In this document: piece by piece, positions 1-8,748 of the stretch
Position numbering within the stretch: position 1 is the first letter of the stretch
How the letters are laid out: every line of letters starts with the position of its first letter
Assembly (NCBI GenBank): GCA_003427395.1
Contig: BFEA01000222.1
Coordinates: forward strand, 715,253-736,997
Source: Chara braunii
Lineage: Eukaryota > Streptophyta > Charophyceae > Charales > Characeae
Length of the DNA stretch: 21,745 nucleotides
Reading direction: 5' to 3'
The notes under the pieces: generated by a model
The model's database searches: none
What the model was told of the DNA's origin: nothing
Seen by the model: only the letters and a program-made list of their open reading frames with translations
Made by a program: the position numbers and the translations under genes

Positions 1-29
1 GTGTGTGTGTGTGTGTGTGTGTGTGTGTG
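1..29. repeat. (GT)n microsatellite at the window edge
   Basis: Fourteen uninterrupted GT dinucleotides plus one G run into the left edge, so the full length is unknown. An ordinary simple sequence repeat. Confidence 0.97.
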
Positions 30-609
30 CACAGCAACGACACTCCTCTCTTTCTCTTGCGCATGTGCCTGCTTTATGTGCCTGCTTTGGCTCAAAGTTT
101 TTACTTCATGGAAAGCAAGTCAACTTGCCAGGAATTGCTTAAAGTTAACTAGAGATGAGTGTACCCTAGGTTCGTGTCCTGAAGGAAATGATATTTTAGA
201 ACAGGTTGGAATCGCTTGGCATTAAGTGAACTGGCATTTTGCGGGCTTGCACTGCACCATTCAGGTACACAACTTGGCATCCCTCCAAGGACCAGAAGTT
301 GCTGCAAAATATGCAGCGCGTCATGCAAAGCATTGCATCCAGATGGGCGAGGTAGGATTCCAATGCATACTTGTTTCCTTTTCCTCACCCTTTTTGGATC
401 TTCTTTTCTGCTTCCTTCCTTCTGAATGGTACATGAAAAATGTGCTTCCATTCAGTTAAAAAATCTTCAATCCATTTATGATTTATATAACTTTGACATG
501 TTTCTTTTGCCATTTTCTGAACGCTATCCAGCTGCAAGCATCCATCCTCCACCTGTTCTCTTGGTTGTCCTTCGACCCTCAGCACCATTGTCAGTGTCGC
601 TGGTCACCA
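30..609 (-). other. Unrecognised AT-rich stretch, possibly interior of an older minus-strand element
   Basis: No gene is recognised. If the LTR-like boundary at 610 is real, this stretch is the start of the interior of an older minus-strand LTR element. The minus strand holds a short lysine- and glutamate-rich open frame at 385-588 of 67 codons, without a motif I can name. It could be a decayed gag N-terminus or chance. Nothing else stands out. Confidence 0.3.
590..609 (-). promoter_or_regulatory. Possible primer binding site of an older minus-strand LTR element
   Basis: Read on the minus strand, a sequence ending in CATAACA is followed directly by TGGTGACCAGCG. CATAACA is also how the 5' LTRs of elements A and B end, and LTR retroelements place a TGG-starting primer site there. 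The match to the initiator-Met PBS is poor beyond TGGT, so a different tRNA or decay must be assumed. Confidence 0.3.
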
Positions 610-1721
610 TGTTATGTACCCGATTGAGCTTCAATCCACAACAAATTCACACGTTCCCATTCACGAAGGCAATTGCAGAGTAGACTCGAAGGAGGCAAAT
701 CCACACAAAACCGGAGAGGATATGCACAGCGGAAGCTCAAAATACACAGAGAATTGAAAAACGAATTTCAATTCTGCAATCCCTTGTCCTCCTCCGTTCA
801 ATCCAGAGTACTTGTTCCAAGAATCACAACCGCGTTTACAACAACCTCAAACAACCAAAAACAAGTGTTCAACAAAGTATGCAGGAGTCTTCTTCCTCCT
901 ACTCGCCACCTCATACCCCTGGCTATGGCTGTCGTAGCAGCAGTAACCCCACAGCTCAGCACCCGCACGGAAGTGCAGCGCTGGAAGTCCTGACGAATAA
1001 GGCGATAACCGATCCAGCACTTCAAAGAAGACGAAGTTCCTCGTGAGGAGGAACAGCAGATATGGCTGCCAAGTGGAAAATGGCAGCGCTGCAAAATAGC
1101 AGCAGTGCGATCTTCAACTTCGTTTCCCAACCCCACCTATGGCTGGGCTTCGATGAAGAAGATGACCTCGCCCAAAATAGCGCAGCAGCGCTCCAACAAC
1201 AGACGGGCAGAGTTTCTCAAGCCAACAAAACGTGAAAGGACCCGAACCAAATTTCCTACCGGCTACTTCTACCCTCTGCCTAGACATACGAGGGACTCCA
1301 AAGGCAACAACCCAAGACTCACCTGTATCTAGATGGAAACAGGGGGGAAAGGGGACCTAGACCTATGACAAGGCAAAAGGAAAAGGCCGAATGGCCTAAG
1401 ACTACCAGACAGAGACTACTAGCGACAGACTCAGGGATCAAGTCCCAATACGGCGCAGCACTCACAAACAAAACACACGAGTTACAGGTCACAGGATCAA
1501 ATCCCGCAAGCTCAAAACAAAGAAACAGCAAGTAAACAAACTACACAGCCGAACACTTAGTATAGAGCCCGACTGGGAAACTGTGATTTATTGCAACCAG
1601 GAGGCCAAGTAATTTCACGCAAACACAAAAGAGAAGTCTGCCGGATTTCCAATCAGACCATGATGGTTATTGGAGAGCCACCGGATAACGAGGGGGCCGA
1701 ACCAATTTGAAGTTTGAGTCC
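610..1721 (-). mobile_element. Probable decayed LTR in minus orientation, right end not resolved
   Basis: The plus-strand left edge starts TGTTATG, which on the minus strand is an LTR end CATAACA. The stretch has no coding potential. On the minus strand it carries the same short words as elements A and B, including AGCCATAGCC (plus-strand 921-930) and GGTGGCGAGT (plus-strand 901-910). I could not find the other LTR end or a partner copy in the window, so its true length is unknown. It could also be unrelated repeat DNA. Confidence 0.35.
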
Positions 1722-1725
1722 CATT
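1722..1725. repeat. Left target-site duplication of element A (CATT)
   Basis: CATT directly precedes the 5' LTR start TGCAATGAC and recurs directly after the 3' LTR end at 10686-10689. This marks an intact insertion without recombination between neighbouring elements. Confidence 0.85.
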
Positions 1726-2911
1726 TGCAATGACTTGCTAGTTCCAGGTTGCCTGTAGCCTTGCTCTGACGAGGCTGTACCATGGTTAGGGACAGATTCG
1801 TAATTTTGTTTGGCTGAGGACTAACCGAGAGACCTGCCTGTATGGAAAATTCGTGAGGGACATATCTGTAAATATAGAAATATGGGCCAGCTACCCTAAC
1901 TGCAAATAGCAGACCCGGGCTACCCCTACGACAGACAGGCCCTATGGGCCTATGCTCATAGACGGTCCTATAGCCTATAGCCGGGTAGGGAGAGGCCCTA
2001 GAGGCCGAAATAGAAACGGTACCGGTCGGTCGGTCAGTCCGGTCTAGGTCGGTCTAGGCTAGTGTTAGAGTATGGATAGGATGGGGACATCGGTCCTGGG
2101 CTTTTGGCAGTTGACACTTCATGGTGGAAGTTGTTGCGCACACGGTATCAGGTCGTGGTTGCTGATTCCCGTGGTGGAGACGGCGGACATAGCCAGACCT
2201 TCGGAGCGCTGACCAGACTGGGGTCAACGCTGTCCGCTCCGACTCTCCGAGAGTCAAAGCGGTCTGGGCTATCAGAGGTCTGATGCGTTGTAGCACGTGG
2301 TGCACTGCTGACCCTCCTCAGGAGTAGGGTCCCAGTGGCGATGCAGCCATAGCTGCATCTTCTCAGAGATATCATCGTCTGCACTTCATCTTCATCAGAG
2401 ACTGTTGGTGTTCAGCTTCTTCTTCATCATCTGGGTGGCGATTGGCTCTGGGAGCCTGTTTCACTTTGGCGCAGGCCACTGAGTTGGATGTCAGGGTGGC
2501 GTTGGGTGTTACCTGGGGTTTCGGTGCTATTTTTAGCTGTTCTGGGTGGTGGGGTTGAGGCACTACCCTCTGAGGGTAGCGCAATAGGGTTCTGAGGTTA
2601 TTCAGTGAAAACGATGCTCCGAGTTTAATAAACAGTTGCAATACTGTATTTGAGTTGTCATCTCTTCATTGATTTCTGGCTGTGATCACTCGGTTGTCTT
2701 CTATGAATGATTGTTGGGATCTCTATGGAGAGAATTCACTGCATGGTGTCTTCTGTCACTTCGCTTCTCTGAGTCTTCCGCTGCGTTTTCTAATCTGAGC
2801 GGTGTGACCCTCCACTACCTCTCCCCTTCCTTCTGTGCATGTATGGGCGTGTGTGGGAGTTCCTGTGAGTGAGTGTTGATAAAATTTCAACAGACAATCA
2901 TGTTCATAACA
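1726..2911 (+). repeat. 5' LTR of element A
   Basis: It starts TGCAATGACTTGC and ends TTCATAACA, and is repeated at 9488-10685. The first third is rich in short GC palindromes, for example AGGCCC-TAT-GGGCCT at 1937-1951 and the CTATAGCCTATAG region near 1970. AATAAA lies at 2627-2632. The two copies differ by roughly 45 substitutions by eye. Near 1875-1890 there is also a replaced or deleted stretch that makes this copy 12 bp shorter. Short open frames on its minus strand are not supported as genes. Confidence 0.95.
2627..2632 (+). terminator. Candidate polyadenylation signal in the element A 5' LTR
   Basis: AATAAA, about 280 bp before the LTR end, where an R-region poly(A) signal would be reasonable. 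It is conserved in the 3' copy at 10401-10406 and absent from the LTRs of element B. Confidence 0.4.
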
Positions 2912-2913
2912 GT

Positions 2914-2925
2914 TGGTATCGGACC
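2914..2925 (+). promoter_or_regulatory. Primer binding site of element A
   Basis: TGGTATCGGACC begins two bases after the LTR end. The usual plant initiator-Met PBS is TGGTATCAGAGC, so there are two differences, the A-to-G being shared with element B. The tRNA 3' end would prime minus-strand DNA synthesis here. Confidence 0.85.
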
Positions 2926-4274
2926 AGATGGGACCCAGATAGTGGCGAGATGATGGACTGAGGCAGCCATCACTACCTGAGAGCTTCTCACGTCAGGTTT
3001 CATGCTGAAATCGCATTTTCAGGATTGCGCTCACTAGGGTGTCGGTGAAGAGTGTGTGGCGGTTGGTATAACACAGAGATTGGTGGCGATTCAGTGCTCA
3101 GTGGCCTGGGAGGCACTAAGGGGCTATTTTTAGCCTAGGCGTTGACTCTGCTGGTGGCGAGATACCTGGGGGTATGTCGAGTTTCAGATTTTGGGCAAGG
3201 CACAGTGAATATGACTAGTGGGGATTAATCGCCATATCAAGAACTACAGTATCACCAAGTTTCAGGAGATTTGGAACGTGGGAGCTCCAGGAACAGTGAA
3301 TTGAAGAAACTGGCGAGATAGCGGCCATAGCCAGTTCAACTTCTTCTTCTAGTGTTTTGACCTGAAGTAAGTGTGTGCCTTACTCAAGTCTCTGTGGCGC
3401 GTCTGATAGTTGTGATTAGACTGGGAAAATCGGAATTGTATGTCTGTAGACAGTGAAACTTGAAAATCGCACTGCCTGACAGCCATATCTATTTCTCCTA
3501 GCTATCTACTTTGACTTCTACTGACTCTGTTTGACCTCCTTTCTGTCTCAAATTGCATCTCTGAGTGTATTACAGTATTGCGATTCAGTATACACTGTGA
3601 ATTGAGTAGTTCAGGGTCTGTATGTCAGTGATAATGGAATTCTGAGTATTGCGCTGCCATAGCCAGTGCTTGGGGCAGCTAGGGTTTGTCACATCTTAGG
3701 TTCTGTCCGTCATAATTTCAGTCTGTTAGTCACCCTGAAATCGCAATTCAATATTGTGTCAGTGTCTGAAAGCGCTCTGCTGGATTTGATGTTTTGAGTC
3801 AGGTACAGTGAAATCTGTACTTCGCCTGACCCATAGTGGGGCATACAGGGTCCTACAGTGCCAGTGTCAGTAGTAGGAGTCTAAAAATAGCTTGATCAGT
3901 CATCCGCTGCATCTTGGTTGACTACTGGGTTCTATTGATTGCTACTGACTCTCTGCGCTATTCTGACCTTCTACTTACAGTCCAAGGTTGCATCCTGTCT
4001 AACCATCTGACAACAATTCTGGGGTTGTTGCACTCAGATGAGGGTTCTGGGCTGTGAATGAAAAATCGCAAGTCTGATTTTATCTGGATTTATCCTAAAC
4101 TGACCCAGAAAAGCCCTCAGCGGCCTACAGAGGCTGAGCGCTCTTCTGCCCTTTACACCACGTCTCTTCTCATCAGGTGGCAGTGATTACATCAGTGTAT
4201 GTGTGTGTAATCTTAATCTATGTTGACCTTGTTTCTGCTTGTCTATATTTATTTGACTGTGTGAGTGGTTCACT
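2926..4274 (+). other. Long 5' leader of element A
   Basis: This is 1.35 kb without a credible coding frame between PBS and gag. It contains recurring short words: GGCGAGAT(A) at 2944-2951, 3156-3164 and 3312-3320; GCCATAGC at 3324-3331 and 3656-3663; CTATTTTTAGC at 3124-3134; and several AAATCGCA. Its second half aligns collinearly by eye with the leader of element B. It holds a candidate intron at 3367-3980. RNA packaging or dimerisation signals would also be expected here but cannot be identified. Confidence 0.7.
3367..3980 (+). other. Candidate spliced intron in the element A leader (614 nt)
   Basis: The donor is GTAAGT after CCTGAA. The acceptor is ACCTTCTACTTACAG, with CTGAC branch-like words at about 3944 and 3963. 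The matching segment of element B (12810-13422) is 613 nt, with GTGAGT and TTTTCTAG at collinear positions. The distances from donor to the shared word AAAATCGCA (96 and 95 nt) and from a shared TTGGTTGAC to the acceptor (about 66 nt in both) agree. Removal would leave about 294 nt before the gag ATG, close to 290 in element B. This is inferred, with no transcript evidence. Confidence 0.45.
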
Positions 4275-5859
4275 ATGTCTGACGCTGAGACAAAGATTGA
4301 GGGAGGAGAAACTTCTACTAACCCTCATCAGGTTCCTCTCTCTCCTCTGGAATAGGCTCTGCTAGAGGCCGAGCAAGCTCGCCTCAAGGCAGAGGCCCAA
4401 ATCCAGCGGTTGAAGAAGGAGATGGAGGAAGCTCAGGAGGCTAGTAGAAATGAAGAGAGGAGAAGACAACTACGCAAGGATGTGGAGAAGGTTGTCACGA
4501 GTGGTACATCCATTCAGTACAGTAAGGATACTGCTGAATTGGTGCTCTTAACAGACACCATCAACAGGTCCTACTTTTCTAACTGGGACCAGAGGATACT
4601 CGCCCTCGAGACCCAAGGTTTTGCCATAGACTGCAAGGTTGACAAGCTGGCAGCAAGCCTTGAGTCCCTGACGACGAGTGTGAACAACATTCTGCAGCAT
4701 CTACAGCTACCTGTCCCTTCTCCCAAACCTCCTCAACCTTCCCCAGCGCCCTCCACACCATCTCACAGTCGGCCATCTTCACCTGCTGGTTCCCATGTGT
4801 CCACTACCCCTGCCGCCTCTGGCACATCTGATCAGCGGCAGCCCAAGCTGATGCCACCTCCTATATATTCTGCGGAGGACCCCAAGGTAGACGTTTCATA
4901 TTGGATTACTGCTATGCAGGCATACCTGGGCAGCTTTGTATGTCCAGAGGTGACAAAGGTAGGGACTATTGTGGGTCGCCTGGAGAGGACTGCACTGAAA
5001 TGGTGCACCTCCTCTGCAGCGAAACAGAATTTGCCCATGGACAAGTGGGCACAACAGCTGAAGGTGGAGGGGTTGCTGCAGGCCCTGCGAGACCAGTTTG
5101 CAGACAGGGAACAAGCCCGAAAAGCAGCAGATAAGATAATGCTGCTGGGCTCACACAGATTTGAGGGTTCCCTGTCCAAGCTCTACAGCATGTTTGAGAG
5201 CTTGACAGCTACTCCCGGTCTGGAGATGTGTGAGTCTGACCACCTCACTCACTTCCTGCGCGCAGCGCCTCCAGACTACTCCATCGCTCTTTTCTCTTAG
5301 GACCACAAGGACTGGAGGTCCTTTGGCAAAGTGGCCCTGGACCTGGAGTCCCGGCTCAAGGTCCTGGAACCTTCTGAAGGAAGGAGGAGACCCTCTTCCA
5401 GGGGACAGCGCAGGAAGAAGGGTGCTCTGTTGGCTGCTGACACCGGTTCTGATTCTGATGCATCTCAGCGTGGTAGTCCTCCACCTGAGACTGCATCAGT
5501 ACCAGCAGTTGAGCCAGCCATTCTTGCCCTGGCTGAGAACCTTGCTGCAATTTTCAAGGGAAAGACTGGAAACAGCAGCAGCTGCAAGGGTTCAACCAGC
5601 TAGAAGGGGAAAGGGAAGGGACGTGTCACTTCCCCTCAGGCCCAGAGAGAACATAAGTATAAGTAACTTACCACGAGACGTCCATTGGCCAGTTAACGTC
5701 ATGGATCCTTCCCCCCTTCCCTGGAGAGCGCTCAGGATCCAGGAAGGGCAATGGCAGAAAAGGAAGGAACGTGAGGTTTGCTTTCATTGCAAGGGGGACC
5801 ACTTCCTGAAAGATTGTCCCCATATGCCTTGCAAACCTGGCTCTAGTTCAAAAAACTAG
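4275..5859 (+). pseudogene. gag: Element A gag (broken): coiled coil, capsid domain, zinc knuckle
   Basis: Gag forms the particle shell and binds the element RNA. The start ATG at 4275 (MSDAE) matches the MSD start of element B. In order: an acidic N-terminus; a Glu/Lys/Arg-rich coiled-coil segment of about residues 28-80; a Pro/Ser-rich linker; a retrotransposon capsid domain (roughly 4840-5350, with YWITAMQAYL and ALKWC); an acidic Ser/Asp tract; and a zinc knuckle CFHCKGDHFLKDC near 5776-5816. The knuckle is CX2CX3HX4C, one residue shorter than the usual form. In-frame TAG codons lie at 4353, 5298 and 5601, and the frame changes near 5650-5670. The normal stop TAG is at 5857-5859. Confidence 0.9.
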
Positions 5860-5899
5860 ACGAGCAGAGGGAAGTGGAGTCAGCATCTCCCTCCACTTC
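5850..5899 (+). promoter_or_regulatory. -1 ribosomal frameshift signal at the gag-pol junction of element A
   Basis: In the gag frame the end reads TCA AAA AAC TAG, giving the perfect slippery heptamer A AAA AAC at 5850-5856 just before the stop. Slipping back one base opens the pol frame. Fourteen bases on, GAAGTGGAG (5871-5879) pairs perfectly with CTCCACTTC (5891-5899) around an 11-nt loop. The same heptamer is in element B. The heptamer class is well established for -1 frameshifting in retroviruses. Its use here is inferred. Confidence 0.75.
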
Positions 5900-7304
5900 T
5901 GCTGATTCAGATTCTGATGAGTCTGAATCTGCATCTACCCCCGCTTGTTGGAGTTGCTGCGGCATGATCCTTTACTTACAGGGACCCTGACCTGGATGAG
6001 ACGTGGCAGGAAGACGACAATCAGACATTTGCTGATCTTTTCCTGTCTTTGTAGGAAAAGAAGAAGCACAAATCAAACCTCATCCTTCCATGTTGGGAGC
6101 CAGGATCAAAGGCCTATTAGACTGTGGGGCTACAAGGAACTTCATCTCTCCCAAAGTTGTCAACAAGCTGCATCTGGATGGGAGATTGGTGAAGTTGCAA
6201 CAGCCGTTGGAAGTCCGTATTGGGGACTCCTCCACAGTCTGGATTACCTCTGCTGTCAAAAACCTACCGTTTATATTCGACAAGCAGGAGAAGGTCAGGC
6301 AGCGCCTGAACTTCTATGTGTTCCCTAATGTGCCTTTTGATCTTGTGTTCTCCATGCAGTGGCTTGAGGCCACTAACCCTAGGATCGACTGGCAGATTCC
6401 TAGGGTAGAGCTCCCTGACTGTAGAGGGGACTATCAGCCTTGCGTCTTGGCTGATGAGTACCACCCAATCAGCAGTTGCTATTGTATGAGGGCACATGAG
6501 TTTTTTCAGCTCTCCCGCCAGACTGCCCACACACGTCTGTTTGTTGCATATGTGAAACAGACTGGTGTGGATGTTGCTCCTTGTCCCGCACCGATTCAGC
6601 AGGTTTTGGACCGGTATCCAGACCTGATGCAGGAGCCTACTGGACTTGTCCATAGGCAGACCCAGCACAGGATTGAGCTCCTGCCAGGTGCGGTCCCTCC
6701 CAAGGGCCGTATCTATAGGATGCCCCCTGCTGAACTCGATGAGCTCAGGAGACAGCTTGAGACCCTGACCAGCAAGGGCTGGATCAGAACCAGCACATTT
6801 GAATCTGGGGCTCCAGTTCTCTTTGTTCCAAAGGGAAATGGAGAATTCATAATGTGTGTCGACTACAAGGGTCTCAATAAGATTACTAGGAAGTCTACGC
6901 AGCCCCTTCCTAGGATTGATGATCTGCTGGACATGGTGTAGGGCTGCACAATTTTCAGCAAGATCGATCTCAAATCTGGCTACCACCAGATTGAGATGGA
7001 TGAAGGCGATGTCCACAAGACTGCCTTCAAGACCAGATACGACTCTTACGAGTACGTGGTCATGCCTTTCGGTCTTTGCAATGCCCCTGGCACATTCCAG
7101 ACAGAGATGCATCGCATACTCAGGCCTTACCTGGACACGTTTGTAGTTGTATACCTGGATGATATCCTGGTATTCAGTCGATCTGTCGAGGAGCATGCGC
7201 AGCATCTGGCTCTGGTTCTCCAGGCACTACATGAGGCCCAGTATAAGATCAACAGGGAAAAGTCCTCCTTTGGAGTGACTTCTGTGACTTATCTGGGACA
7301 TGTA
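5856..7304 (+). pseudogene. pol: Element A pol, first part: linker, aspartic protease and reverse transcriptase (broken)
   Basis: The -1 frame opens at the slippery site with an acidic Ser/Asp linker. Small frameshifts occur near 5965-5983 and 6085, with a TAG at 6052. The protease active site is LLDCGATRNF (Asp codon 6120-6122), a DCGA variant of the usual DS/TGA. RT begins around 6675 ([17 protein letters not shown]), continues through [13 protein letters not shown] and [11 protein letters not shown], and reaches the catalytic YLDDI (Asp pair 7158-7163). A TAG at 6939-6941 sits where Gln is usual in the family (LLDQLQG-type). Normal order ends at YLGHV near 7304, where inverted DNA begins. 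The large minus-strand frame opposite (6264-7205) is a shadow. Confidence 0.9.
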
Positions 7305-8748
7305 CCCGTCCTAAATGGAGATCCCAGTCCTGTTGATCAGGGCTGACCACAGGATGCAGCAACTGGAAAAGAATCTGGTTCATCACTTCAGCCTGCCCAT
7401 TGGCTTCAGGATGACGACCAGATGTCATATCCAGTCTGGAATGAAGGTAGTCCTTGCAATAGGACTGCCATTCATTGCTGCAGAATCGCGGATCTCTATC
7501 ACTAACAATAGAGGTGGGTGGTCCATGATGAGTGACCCACCTGTCAGCAAAGGCGGCCTGCACGGCCGGGACTCTGGCTTCCTCTGGCAGAGGAATAAAC
7601 TCTGCATATTTAGAAAACCTGTCAACACATACTATAACCTAACGCATACCACGAGGAGTAGTCCTCCCCAGATCAGTAAAATCAATGGATACTGACTGTG
7701 CGGGTGCATCAGGGATGGGAAGTGGTTGTAGCAGGCCAAGGGGAGGTCGGCGGATGACCTTATTCCTTTGGCACAACGCGCAGGTTTCAACATAGTGCAG
7801 CATGTCTTTCCTCATCTTTGGCCAGAAGAACCGCTGCGACAGGGCAGCCAACGACTTTAAGGCCCCAAAGTGGCCGCGAGCATCATGACACTCAGACATC
7901 ATGAGTGTTCTCAACTGGCGGTCCTGAGGGATACACAGACACTCCTCTCCCCTGCTGCAACTGTACAGCAGACTTGAGACCAAAATATATCCTGGTTCAG
8001 AGGCAGGATTAGTCTGCAGATTCCTAACGGCCGGGCCAAAAGTCGGGTCCTGTGGCAATAGCTGGGCAATGGTCTGATGGGTACTCTCCCCAAAGGTATG
8101 AGTGGAGGAGATCATGCAGAGAGCGTCAGGCCTACGAGAAAGGGCGTCTGCCACACGATTCTAGCAGGCCTTCTTATGTTTCAGTTCAAAGTCAAAGAGA
8201 TCAATGAACTGAATGTAGCGTGCAAGCTTGTTATTCAGTTCCCCTTGGGTCTTCATCCACTGTAAGGTGGAATGATCTGAATAGATCTGGAAGTGCCTGC
8301 CCATGAGGAAATGCTTCCAATGCTTTAGCACTGACACTAGAGCATATAGCTCTTTTTCGTACGTGGAATCCTGCAGCTTCTTGACTTTGATCTTCTTACT
8401 CATGTATTCAATTGGCTGCAGACCATGCCCACCATCCTGCTGAAGTACCGCCCCAACCCCATACTGGCTAGCATCAGCAGTTAGTACGAAAGGCAGGGTA
8501 AGGTCAGGTAACTTCAGAACAAGTGTACGCATCAAGGCCTCCTTGAGGCGTGTGAAATCCTGCTGACAGTCTGATGTACAAATAAAGTGGGTGTTTTTCT
8601 TTGTAAGGTCAGTCAGGGGTGCAGCAATAGCAGAGAAGTTCTTGACGAACTTCCTGTAGTATGATGCAAGGCCCAAGAATGACCGGACATCGCGCACTGT
8701 GGTAGGCTGTGGCCAGTCTTGAATTGCAGCAACCTTAGTTGCTTCAGG
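7305..8748 (-). pseudogene. pol: Inverted central pol block of element A: RT end, RNase H, integrase zinc finger and most of the core
   Basis: Read on the minus strand from 8748 down, the frame continues RT (RDVRSFLGLASYYRKF), then RNase H (LTADASQYGVGAVLQQD, STYEKELYALV, YSDHSTLQW), the integrase HHCC finger (HDARGHFG to CALC), and the core with DFTDLG, SDRDPRF and the HPEANGQAE glutamate region. Element B carries the same order on the plus strand. One reading frame is kept throughout, with only two stops, TAG at 8161-8163 (a Tyr in element B) and TAG at 7639-7641 (a Gln, CAG, in element B). At the two joints some 10-22 bases are missing compared with element B. Confidence 0.93.

Noticed and set aside
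385-588. 67-codon Lys/Glu-rich minus-strand frame as a gene
   Set aside because: Short, no motif, AT-rich surroundings and no recognised homologue.
2148-2384. Minus-strand Ser/Arg-rich frames in the LTRs of element A (also 9921-10148)
   Set aside because: Low-complexity composition, different lengths in the two LTRs, no known motif.
6264-7205. 313-codon minus-strand open frame opposite protease and RT of element A
   Set aside because: The plus strand holds clear protease and RT motifs. The minus frame has no recognisable motif, and the equivalent stretch in element B is open only in part (15820-16287).
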